The notes below the pieces were generated by a model. The model did not search any database. It was not told where the DNA came from and worked only from the letters and a program-made list of their open reading frames with translations. From assembly GCF_016598615.1 (NCBI RefSeq), contig NZ_CP066831.1:8370001-8434000 (forward strand): DNA of 64,000 nucleotides, read 5' to 3'. The position numbers were made by a program, and so were the translations under genes. Source of the stretch: Streptomyces liliifuscus. GTDB taxonomy: Bacteria > Actinomycetota > Actinomycetes > Streptomycetales > Streptomycetaceae. Shown one piece after another: positions 7,949-17,260 of this stretch. Positions within the stretch are counted from its first letter, which is position 1. Every line of letters starts with the position of its first letter.

Positions 7949-9088
7949 GTGATCCACGTGAGCAGCCACTCACCGCCCGGACAGCCGCCGCTGCGCACTG
8001 TCCAAGTGCTCGGCGGCGGCAGCGCGGGCAGCTGTGCCCATGTGCGGTCGCTGACGTCGGGGCTCGTCGCCCGGGGCGTGCGGGTCACCGTGTGCGCCCC
8101 GGCCGCGGCCGACCACACGTACGACTTCAGTGGTGTCGGGGCCGACCACGTGCATGTGCCGAGGCGGAACGACCCGACCTCCATGGCCGTGCTGCGGGCG
8201 GCCTGCGCGGACGCCGACCTGGTGCACGCGCACGGGCTGCACTCCGCGCTGCGGGCCGCGCTCGCGCTCAGCGGACGGCGCGTCCCGCTCGTCGTCACCC
8301 TGCACTCCCGCCCGTACGCCGAGGGCGCGCGGGCGCATCTGCTGCGCCTCCTTGAGCGGCGCGTGGCCAGGGCCGCGTCCGTGGTCCTCGGATCCTCCTC
8401 CGACCTCGTCGACCGGGCCCGCAGCAGGGGCGCCCGGGACGCGCGGCTCGCCGCGGTCGCGCTGCCCGCCCCGCGCCGGCCCCTCGCCGAGAGCGAGGAC
8501 GCCGACCGGCTGCGCCCCAAGGCGCGGGCCGAACTCGGCGCGACCGACCGGCCGTTGCTGATGGCCGTCGGCTCACTCGACCGGCACCGGGGGTACGACA
8601 CGCTGCTGGACGCCACGCGCGCGTGGCGGCGGCTCGATCCCGTACCCCTGCTCGTGATCGCCGGGGAGGGGCCGCTGCGCGGTGAACTCCAGCGGCGCAT
8701 CGTGAACGAGGGGCTGCCCGTACGTCTGGTCGGCCCGCGTGACGACATCGGGGAACTGCTCGCAGCCGCCGATCTCGCGCTGCTGCCCGGCAGCTGGGAG
8801 TCGCGCTCCGTGCTCGCCCAGGAGGCCCTCCACGCGCGCGTGCCGCTCGTCGCGGCTGCCGCCGGAGGCATCCCCGAACTCGTCGGCGACGCGGCCGAAC
8901 TCGTCCCGCACGGAGACTCCGAAGCGCTCGCCGAGGCCGTCGAGGCTCTTCTCGCCGACCCCGCCCGGCGCGAGCTCCTCAAGGACAAGGGCACGCTCCA
9001 GGTGGCCACTTGGCCGACCGAGGACGAGACGGTGGCCCAAGTCCTCAGCGTGTACGACGAACTGACCAAGCCCTTGCCGCTGCCGTAG
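7949..9088 (+). CDS. Glycosyltransferase family 4 protein
   Basis: GT-B-fold glycosyltransferase, likely cytoplasmic or membrane-peripheral; acceptor unknown. The N-terminal Rossmann half begins VQVLGGGSAGSCAHVRSL, the Gly-rich donor/acceptor loop of GT4 enzymes, and contains DLVHAHGLHS. The C-terminal half has LMAVGSLDRHRGYDTLLDA and the late EALHARVPLVAAAAGGIPEL motif, where Glu contacts the nucleotide sugar. The chosen GTG at 7949 has AGGAG 10 nt upstream and yields 379 residues. GTG codons at 7913 and 7958 are in-frame alternatives, and the frame open back to 7700 is probably not coding. It converges with the PucR gene. Confidence 0.82.
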   Translation: MIHVSSHSPPGQPPLRTVQVLGGGSAGSCAHVRSLTSGLVARGVRVTVCAPAAADHTYDFSGVGADHVHVPRRNDPTSMAVLRAACADADLVHAHGLHSALRAALALSGRRVPLVVTLHSRPYAEGARAHLLRLLERRVARAASVVLGSSSDLVDRARSRGARDARLAAVALPAPRRPLAESEDADRLRPKARAELGATDRPLLMAVGSLDRHRGYDTLLDATRAWRRLDPVPLLVIAGEGPLRGELQRRIVNEGLPVRLVGPRDDIGELLAAADLALLPGSWESRSVLAQEALHARVPLVAAAAGGIPELVGDAAELVPHGDSEALAEAVEALLADPARRELLKDKGTLQVATWPTEDETVAQVLSVYDELTKPLPLP

Positions 9089-9110
9089 GACGGCTTCCGT
9101 TGGACGGCAG
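9080..9110. terminator. Bidirectional hairpin between convergent genes
   Basis: CTGCCGT (9080-9086) pairs with ACGGCAG (9104-9110), and a smaller CGG/CCG pairing lies in the loop. It overlaps the last codons of the glycosyltransferase gene and faces the stop of the minus-strand regulator gene. Confidence 0.5.
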
Positions 9111-9124
9111 ACGAGCGCGGCGGC

Positions 9125-10771
9125 CTACGGGACGAGCCTGCGGGCCCGCAGCGCCAGGCTCAGCGCCAGTACCGTCTGCGGGTCGTCGAGGTCCGTCCCG
9201 AGCAGCTCCCCGATCCTCGCGAGCCGGTTGTAGAGCGTCTGCCGGTTGAGATGCAGCTCGCGCGCGGTCTCCGCCTTGCGGCCCGCGTGCGCCAGATACG
9301 TCTCCAGGGTGGGCAGCAGCGGAGGCTTGGAGCGGTTGTCGTGGTCGCGGAGCGGGCCGATGGCGCGGTCCACGAAGGCGGCCAGGTCCCGGTGGTCCCG
9401 CAGCCGCCACAGCAGCAGGTCGATGTCCAGGCGGCGGGCGTCGTACCAGGGGCGGTCGGACAGTCCCTGGGCCGCCGTGGCCGTCTCGGCCGCATGCCGC
9501 AGGCTCGCCGACGCGGCCGTCCAGCCGCCCGCCACGCCGACCACCACGACCGGCGGCTGCGCCCCCGGACGCTGCATGCCCGCCCGCTCCACACCGGCCC
9601 GCAGCGCCGCCGCGACCCGGTCCGCGACGGCCGCCCGCTCGGACTCCGAACGCAGGCCAACCAGCAGCGGTACGCGGCCCTCGACAGGGCGTACGCCCAG
9701 CAGGACCGGCACCCCCACCGAGGCCAGCTCCTCGGCGACCGCGCGCGCCAGGACGGCCCAGCCCCCGCCGGGAGGCAGTCCGTCGGCGAGCCTCATCACC
9801 ACCGGGAGCAGCGGTCCGGGACCGGGCTTGAAGCCGAGCACACGGGCCTGCGCGGGCGCGTCCTCGGCGGCGATACGGCCCTCGGCGAGGTCGGTGAGGA
9901 AGTCGCCGCGCCCGCGCGCCGCCAGCTCCTCCTCCTGGCGGGCCTGCATCAGGACCACGGCGAGGACGCCCGCGGCCCGTTCCGCCGCGATGCGGTGCAC
10001 GGGTGCGAGCGGGGCGTTGGGGGCGTTCACGGGCAGCAGGACGAGCCGGGCCCGGACCGAGCCGGTGCCGGGACCGCCGCCCGGCACGTCCACGAGGACC
10101 GACCCCGCCGGCGGATCGTCCTGGTGCTGGCCGCGCAGCCCCTCCCACACCTGGAGCGGGTCGGCGTTCGCAGGTCCGGTCCCGGCGGCGTACAGGAGCT
10201 GTCCGTCCGGGGTCTCCAGGAAGACCGGGTTGCCGCTGAAGTCGGCCAGGATGCCGAGGACCTGGGGGATACCGCCCCCGCCGAGCAGGGCCTGGGTGCA
10301 GCGCCGGTGCACCTCCTCGGCCTGCTGGAGCAGCGCGTAGTGGCCGTTGACGATCTCGGTGTGGATCTCCTCGGTGACCGTCACGAACGGCACCTCGCGG
10401 TGCAGTTGGACCAGCGGCAGACCGGCCGTACGGGCCGTCTCCACGAGGGCCGCGGGCAGCCGGGTGAAGCGCGGCCCCAGTTCCACGACCAGGGCCGCGA
10501 TGCCGCGCTCGGCGAGGGTGCGGACGAAGGCGCGCTGGTCGGCGGGGCGGGTGCCGAGCCCGTACCCCGTGGTCAGGAGCAGTTCGCCGCCCTTCAGGAG
10601 CGACGCGATGTTCGGTACCTCGCCCGCGTGCACCCAGCGGACGGTGCGGCCCAGCCGGTCGGCCCCCGCGAGGATCTCCGGCAGGCCGCCGCGCAGCCCG
10701 GGCAGCTCCAGGGCCCGCTGCACGGTGATCCCGCCACCGTGCGTGTCCGGCGTGTCGATACGGCTGTCCAT
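9125..10771 (-). CDS. PucR family transcriptional regulator
   Basis: 548-residue PucR/CdaR-type regulator. An N-terminal PucR ligand-binding domain (ALELPGLRGGLPEILAG then LLKGGELLLTTGYGL, residues about 20-130) is followed by a GGDEF-like middle domain. The C-terminal helix-turn-helix contains KAETARELHLNRQTLYNRL near residues 500-520 and ends in a leucine-rich helix. Such proteins often control purine or nitrogen-compound catabolism, but no such genes adjoin it here; its nearest neighbour is an FAD-linked oxidase, so the target is open. On the minus strand TAGCGT lies 7 nt before the ATG, fitting a leaderless transcript. Confidence 0.9.
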   Translation of the reverse strand: MDSRIDTPDTHGGGITVQRALELPGLRGGLPEILAGADRLGRTVRWVHAGEVPNIASLLKGGELLLTTGYGLGTRPADQRAFVRTLAERGIAALVVELGPRFTRLPAALVETARTAGLPLVQLHREVPFVTVTEEIHTEIVNGHYALLQQAEEVHRRCTQALLGGGGIPQVLGILADFSGNPVFLETPDGQLLYAAGTGPANADPLQVWEGLRGQHQDDPPAGSVLVDVPGGGPGTGSVRARLVLLPVNAPNAPLAPVHRIAAERAAGVLAVVLMQARQEEELAARGRGDFLTDLAEGRIAAEDAPAQARVLGFKPGPGPLLPVVMRLADGLPPGGGWAVLARAVAEELASVGVPVLLGVRPVEGRVPLLVGLRSESERAAVADRVAAALRAGVERAGMQRPGAQPPVVVVGVAGGWTAASASLRHAAETATAAQGLSDRPWYDARRLDIDLLLWRLRDHRDLAAFVDRAIGPLRDHDNRSKPPLLPTLETYLAHAGRKAETARELHLNRQTLYNRLARIGELLGTDLDDPQTVLALSLALRARRLVP

Positions 10772-10778
10772 GACGCGG

Positions 10779-10784
10779 ACGCTA
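10779..10784 (-). promoter_or_regulatory. -10-like element of the PucR gene
   Basis: The minus strand reads TAGCGT here, 7 nt before the ATG at 10771, as in several other apparently leaderless genes of this window. No good -35 was seen. Confidence 0.45.
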
Positions 10785-10821
10785 CCTCGTCCTCCACCTG
10801 CCGTGACGTGCCGGACAGGGC

Positions 10822-12204
10822 CTACGCGGGCGCGATGTTGTGGTTGAAGCGGAACACGTTGTCCGGGTCGTAGTGGGCCTTCACGGCCGCGAGCCGCCGG
10901 GTGTTCTCGGCGCCCAGGCCCGCCTCCACGCGGTCCTCACCCTCGTCGCCGATGAAGTTGAGGTAGACCGCGCCGGTGCTCCACGGCCGGACGTCGGCGC
11001 GCACGTCCCGCACCCACCGCACGCAGCGCTCGTCGTCCGCGGGGTCCTCCCAGATGCCGAACGGGTGCACGGCCCAGGGCGAGTCCCGGTACGGCACCGG
11101 GTACGCGCGGGGGCCGTCGGCGACCGCGCCGCCCAGCGGGAACAGCACGTGCTGGGTTCCGGTGGGCACCGGCATCGTGTCCGCGCGGGCACAGAAGACG
11201 TCCACGAGTTCGTCGGGCGCGCCCGTCAGATACTCCGCCGACCAGTAGTTCCGCATCCCCGGCGGATCGTCGATCATGCACTGGAGGTCCGCGTACGGGA
11301 TCGCCGTGACCATCTCCACCTCGTGCGGCAGCGCCAGCAGGGGCTGGGCGGTCTTGCGCAGGTCGTCCTCGCTGCCCGCGTATGTCACGAGCGCCCCGCA
11401 CAGGAGCGTGCCGACCAGGTGCTCGGGGACGAACTCCTCGGGCGGTCCCGTCATGTAGAGCACGCCGCCGGCCGCCTCCACCGGCCCGGTCTCCATGATC
11501 TCGCGGAAGACGCGGGCCACCTCCGGCCCGGACTCCGGGCGGTACAGCAGCATGGCCATCGCGAACTCGGGCAGCTCGTGCAGTCTCAGGGTCAGCGCGG
11601 TCGCGACGCCGAAGTTCCCGCCGCCGCCGTGCAGCGCCCAGAACAGCTCGGGGTTCTCCTCGGCGCTCGCGTGGACCGCCGAGCCGTCCGCGGTCACCAG
11701 GTCGACGCCGAGCAGGTTGTCGATCGCGAGCCCGAACTTCCGCTCCAGCCAGCCGCTTCCGCCGCCCAGCACGAAACCGCCGACCCCGGTCGTCGAGGCC
11801 CGGCCCCCGGTCGTCGCCAGGTGGTACGGCTCGGTGGCGCGGTCCATGTGACTCATCGTCGCGCCGCCCCCGACGCGTACCGCCGCCGCTCCGGGGTGGA
11901 CGGTCACCTCGTGCATCCGGCGCAGGTCGACGACCAGACCGCCGTCGTTCAGGGCCATGCCCGCCACGCTGTGGCCGCCGCCGCGGACCGCGATCTTCAG
12001 ATCCAGGTCCCGGGCGAACCGCACCGACCGCGCGACATCGGCCTCGTTCGCGCACTGCGCGATCACCGCCGGCCGCCGGTCGATCATCGCGTTGAAGACC
12101 GTCCGGGCCTCGTCGTACCCCGGATCCCCGGGGGCGAGCACGTCACCGGCGAGATCCTCGCGGAGTGCGGCGAGCGCCGCGCCCGCCTTCGAGAGGGAAG
12201 CCAT
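10822..12204 (-). CDS. FAD-binding oxidoreductase (BBE/PCMH type)
   Basis: Berberine-bridge-enzyme-like flavoprotein of 460 residues. An N-terminal PCMH FAD domain contains IAVRGGGHSVAG, whose His is the usual 8-alpha covalent FAD anchor, and GGFVLGGGSGWLERKFG. The C-terminal BBE segment is VKAHYDPDNVFRFNHNI. Where bicovalent members carry Cys before the second anchor loop, this protein reads GGRASTTGVGG, so a single covalent link is predicted. The ATG at 12204 has AAGGGGGG upstream. No signal peptide is visible, so it is probably cytoplasmic. The substrate is unknown; members oxidise sugars, alkaloids or polyketides. It lies 51 bp upstream of the PucR gene and could be its target or partner. 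Confidence 0.85.
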   Translation of the reverse strand: MASLSKAGAALAALREDLAGDVLAPGDPGYDEARTVFNAMIDRRPAVIAQCANEADVARSVRFARDLDLKIAVRGGGHSVAGMALNDGGLVVDLRRMHEVTVHPGAAAVRVGGGATMSHMDRATEPYHLATTGGRASTTGVGGFVLGGGSGWLERKFGLAIDNLLGVDLVTADGSAVHASAEENPELFWALHGGGGNFGVATALTLRLHELPEFAMAMLLYRPESGPEVARVFREIMETGPVEAAGGVLYMTGPPEEFVPEHLVGTLLCGALVTYAGSEDDLRKTAQPLLALPHEVEMVTAIPYADLQCMIDDPPGMRNYWSAEYLTGAPDELVDVFCARADTMPVPTGTQHVLFPLGGAVADGPRAYPVPYRDSPWAVHPFGIWEDPADDERCVRWVRDVRADVRPWSTGAVYLNFIGDEGEDRVEAGLGAENTRRLAAVKAHYDPDNVFRFNHNIAPA

Positions 12205-12294
12205 GGCCGCCCCCCTTCCAGAGCAGGGGCATGTAGGTGCTTCCAGCCTAGGCGGGCGGGGGCCGTCGGTCGCGCCGAGCCCGCGGGCAGGACG

Positions 12295-12324
12295 CCGTGC
12301 GGCCACCCTGGGGCAGCCGCACGG
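12295..12324 (-). terminator. Terminator hairpin after the GH15 gene
   Basis: CCGTGCGGC (12295-12303) pairs perfectly with GCCGCACGG (12316-12324) around a 12-nt loop, 9 bp beyond the GH15 stop on the minus strand. Confidence 0.65.
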
Positions 12325-12332
12325 TCCTCGCG

Positions 12333-14135
12333 TCAGCCTCCGTACGCCCCGGAAGCCGTCAGACGCAGTGCCGTGTCGATCAGCGGCACGTGACTGAACG
12401 CCTGCGGGAAGTTGCCGACCTGGCGCTGCAGAACCGGGTCCCACTCCTCCGCGAGGAGACCGAGGTCGTTGCGCAGGGCCAGCAGCTTCTCGAAGAGCTT
12501 GCGGGCCTCGTCCACGCGGCCGATCATCGCGAGGTCGTCCGCCATCCAGAACGAGCAGGCGAGGAACGCGCCCTCGTCGCCCTCCAGGCCGTCCACGCCC
12601 GCGTCCTCGCCGGAGGTCGGGTAGCGCAGGATGAAGCCGTCCGACGTGGACAGTTCGCGCTGGATGGCCTCGATCGTGCCGATCACGCGCTTGTCGTCCG
12701 GCGGCAGGAAGCCCATCTGCGGGATCAGCAGCAGGGAGGCGTCCAGCTCCTTCGAGCCGTACGACTGCGTGAAGGTGTTGCGCTCCTTGTCGTAACCCTT
12801 CTCACACACGTCCCGGTGGATGTCGTCGCGCAGTTCGCGCCACTTCTCCAGCGGGCCGTCCGCGTCGCCGGACTCGATTAGCTTGATCGTCCGGTCGACG
12901 GCGACCCAGGCCATCACCTTCGAGTGAACGAAGTGGCGGCGCGGGCCGCGCACCTCCCAGATGCCCTCGTCCGGCTCGTCCCAGTGGTCCTCCAGGTAGC
13001 GGATCAGCTTGAGCTGGAGGAGCGAGGCGTAGTCGTTGCGGGCCAGACCCGTCATATGGGCCAGGTGCAGAGCCTCCGTCACCTCGCCGTACACATCCAG
13101 CTGAAGCTGGTGCGCGGCGCCGTTCCCGACCCGTACGGGCCCGGAGTTCTCGTATCCGGGAAGCCAGTCGAGCTCCGCCTCGCCCAACTCCCGCTCGCCC
13201 GCGATGCCGTACATGATCTGCAGGTTCTCCGGGTCGCCGGCGACCGCGCGCAGCAGCCACTCGCGCCAGGCACGCGCCTCCTCGCGGTAGCCCGTGCGCA
13301 GCAGCGACGACAGGGTGATCGCCGCGTCACGCAGCCAGGTGTAGCGGTAGTCCCAGTTGCGGACACCGCCGATCTCCTCCGGCAGGGACGTGGTCGGCGC
13401 GGCGACGATGCCGCCCGTCGGCCCGTACGTCAGCGCCTTCAGCGTGATCAGCGAACGGACCACGGCCTCGCGGTAGGGCCCGTGATACGTGCACTGGTCC
13501 ACCCACTCGCGCCAGAACTCCTCGGTCGCCTCCAGGGAGGCCTCCGGCTCCGGGAGCGCGGGCGGCTGCTTGTGCGAGGGCTCCCAGGAGATAGTGAACG
13601 CGATCCGGTCACCCGGCGCGACCGTGAAGTCCGAGTACGTCGTCAATGCCTTGCCGTAGGTCTCGCACTCGGTGTCGAACCACACCGAGTCGGGCCCGGC
13701 GACAGCCACCGTCCGACCCTCGTGCTTGTGCACCCAGGGCACCACACGCCCGTACGAGAAACGCATGCGCAGCGCGGAGCGCATCGGGACACGTCCGGTG
13801 ACGCCCTCGACGATCCGGATCAGCTGCGGCGCGCCGTCACGCGGAGGCATGAAATCAGTCACGCGGACCGTGCCGCGTGACGTGTCCCACTCGGATTCCA
13901 GGATCAGCGAGTCGCCGCGATAGCGACGGCGGACCGCGGTCGGCGGTTCGGCGTCGGCCGCGTGCGCCGGACCGAGCCGCCAGAATCCGTGTTCCTCCGT
14001 GCCGAGAAGTCCTGCGAAGACGGCGTGGGAGTCGAAGCGGGGGAGGCACAGCCAGTCCACCGTGCCGTCCCTGCAGACCAGCGCGGCTGTCTGCATGTCT
14101 CCGATTAGTGCGTAGTCTTCGATGCGCCCGGCCAC
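12333..14135 (-). CDS. Glycoside hydrolase family 15 protein (trehalase/glucoamylase type)
   Basis: About 600 residues, an N-terminal beta-sandwich followed by an (alpha/alpha)6 barrel. Signatures: GRIEDYALIGDMQTAALVCR at the start, GGVRNWDYRYTWLRDA and GYENSGPVRVGNGA mid-protein, and a C-terminal LLAEEWDP region with a catalytic-type Glu. Mycobacterial homologues of this form are trehalases, which makes trehalose hydrolysis to glucose the best guess; glucoamylase or alpha-glucosidase activity is possible. There is no signal peptide, so it is cytoplasmic. The GTG at 14135 has GGAG 6 nt upstream and is preferred to the GTG at 14159. Confidence 0.88.
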   Translation of the reverse strand: MAGRIEDYALIGDMQTAALVCRDGTVDWLCLPRFDSHAVFAGLLGTEEHGFWRLGPAHAADAEPPTAVRRRYRGDSLILESEWDTSRGTVRVTDFMPPRDGAPQLIRIVEGVTGRVPMRSALRMRFSYGRVVPWVHKHEGRTVAVAGPDSVWFDTECETYGKALTTYSDFTVAPGDRIAFTISWEPSHKQPPALPEPEASLEATEEFWREWVDQCTYHGPYREAVVRSLITLKALTYGPTGGIVAAPTTSLPEEIGGVRNWDYRYTWLRDAAITLSSLLRTGYREEARAWREWLLRAVAGDPENLQIMYGIAGERELGEAELDWLPGYENSGPVRVGNGAAHQLQLDVYGEVTEALHLAHMTGLARNDYASLLQLKLIRYLEDHWDEPDEGIWEVRGPRRHFVHSKVMAWVAVDRTIKLIESGDADGPLEKWRELRDDIHRDVCEKGYDKERNTFTQSYGSKELDASLLLIPQMGFLPPDDKRVIGTIEAIQRELSTSDGFILRYPTSGEDAGVDGLEGDEGAFLACSFWMADDLAMIGRVDEARKLFEKLLALRNDLGLLAEEWDPVLQRQVGNFPQAFSHVPLIDTALRLTASGAYGG

Positions 14136-14609
14136 GTGCAACTCCAGTCGAACGGCCACGTCGCCCCCGAGGGGCGGTCGCTCTTTGCGGTCAAGGGAAC
14201 GTATGTAAATCGTCGTCGCGCGACGTCAATTGTCGTGGTGATGTCGTAGCGAAACGAACTGACGAGCTCTCGAAGTTCCGGGCGACGGGCGTGGGTGGTG
14301 CCGTTTGCCGGCCTGACTCGGCAGCGATCGTCCGAGCAGGATACGACGCACGCTGATGATCCGCGCGCCGCTCCCGACAACCCGTCTGAGCCGAACGAGT
14401 GAGCACGAGTGTGGTCCGTGTCTACCCATGTGCAGAGCGTGGCCGGAAGCAGCCTCGTCCCGTCGCTGATACCCTGGTAGCCCGTGGACCGGTGGGCGCC
14501 CCGGCAGGAAAAGGGACCCCCGAACCGCAGCGACGGCACCTCCGGAATCCTCCGGGTCGGGCAGCCGTACCGCACCAGACACCGCGACCACGGGAGCCCC
14601 CTCTTGGCC
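14136..14609. other. Divergent intergenic region between the GH15 gene and pyrG
   Basis: 474 bp without a credible gene. It contains a perfect 12-nt palindrome CGTCGCGCGACG at 14214-14225, a lower-GC stretch at 14195-14260, and a TACCCT hexamer near 14469 that could be a pyrG -10. No uridine- or CTP-responsive structure could be identified by eye. Confidence 0.4.
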
Positions 14610-16277
<1,668 letters not shown>

Positions 16278-16296
16278 CACGCGGGTTGTACGGTTG

Positions 16297-16337
16297 CCGG
16301 GGTGCGTGTCTTTTGAGGCGCGTGCCCCGGTTTCTTC
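16297..16337 (+). terminator. Terminator-like hairpin after pyrG
   Basis: CCGGGG (16297-16302) pairs with CCCCGG (16325-16330), extended by wobble and CG pairs around TGCG/CGTG, and is followed by TTTCTTC. It resembles an intrinsic terminator. Confidence 0.65.
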
Positions 16338-16400
16338 ATCGCCTCTGTGGGGCGTATTCACGTTGGGCGCAGATTCGTGCGTGTGGGAGGACAAGTCGAC

Positions 16401-17027
16401 ATGACCATCAAGGACACCGCCGAGGAGTGGGAGGTCACGGCGACCGAGACCCCGTTCGTGGGCAACAAGACCTCCGTGCGCACCGACGACGTGGTCATGC
16501 CCGATGGATCGGTCGTCCGCCGTGACTACCAGGTCCACCCGGGTTCGGTGGCCGTCCTCGCCCTCGACGACCAGGGCCGCGTCCTGGTCATCCGCCAGTA
16601 CCGGCACCCCGTGCGCCACAAGCTCTGGGAGATCCCGGCCGGGCTGCTCGACATCCCCGGCGAGAACCCGCTGCACGCCGCCCAGCGCGAGCTCTACGAA
16701 GAGGCCCATGTGAAGGCCGAGGACTGGCGCGTGCTCACCGACGTGTTCACCACGCCCGGCGGCTGCGACGAGGCCGTGCGCATCTTCCTCGCCCGCGATC
16801 TCTCCGAGGCCGAGGGGCAGCGCTTCGAGGTGGAGGACGAGGAGGCCGACATGGAGCTCTCCCGCGTCCCCGTCGACGAGCTCGTACGGGGTGTCCTGGG
16901 TGGGGAGCTGCACAACAACTGCCTGGTCGTGGGCGTGCTTTCGCTGATCGCGGCGCAGCACGGCGACGGCCTGGACGCCCTGCGCCCGGCCGAGGCGCCG
17001 TGGCCCGCACGCCCCTTCGAGGCGTGA
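16401..17027 (+). CDS. NUDIX hydrolase, ADP-ribose pyrophosphatase type
   Basis: 208-residue NUDIX enzyme likely cleaving ADP-ribose or a related nucleoside diphosphate sugar. The NUDIX helix has the catalytic core RELYEE preceded by GLLDIPGENPLHAAQ; there is one extra residue between the first Gly and Glu compared with the textbook motif, and His replaces the last Gly. Both changes look familiar in actinobacterial ADPRases. The region WEIPAG just before the box is typical of ADPRases. GGGAGGA lies 9 nt upstream of the ATG. It sits directly after pyrG and before a STAND protein. Confidence 0.88.
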   Translation: MTIKDTAEEWEVTATETPFVGNKTSVRTDDVVMPDGSVVRRDYQVHPGSVAVLALDDQGRVLVIRQYRHPVRHKLWEIPAGLLDIPGENPLHAAQRELYEEAHVKAEDWRVLTDVFTTPGGCDEAVRIFLARDLSEAEGQRFEVEDEEADMELSRVPVDELVRGVLGGELHNNCLVVGVLSLIAAQHGDGLDALRPAEAPWPARPFEA

Positions 17028-17260
17028 TCCACTCCGGCACACGCCCCGGAAGCCGTTCCTGAACCCACTGCCGAGCCCGCGTCCCTGAATCCACTTGGGC
17101 CCACGCGTCCGACCTGCCGGTGTGACGATCGCCTGATCCGATCGGGGGATGTGCCCGCCGCGCTCCGCACAGATCGTCGCAGAGCGTGAACTAGGCTCTG
17201 GAAACGCCCCGACCGGAGTCCCGGCGGGCTTGCGCGTGCAGTGGGACGGGAGTGTGGCCC

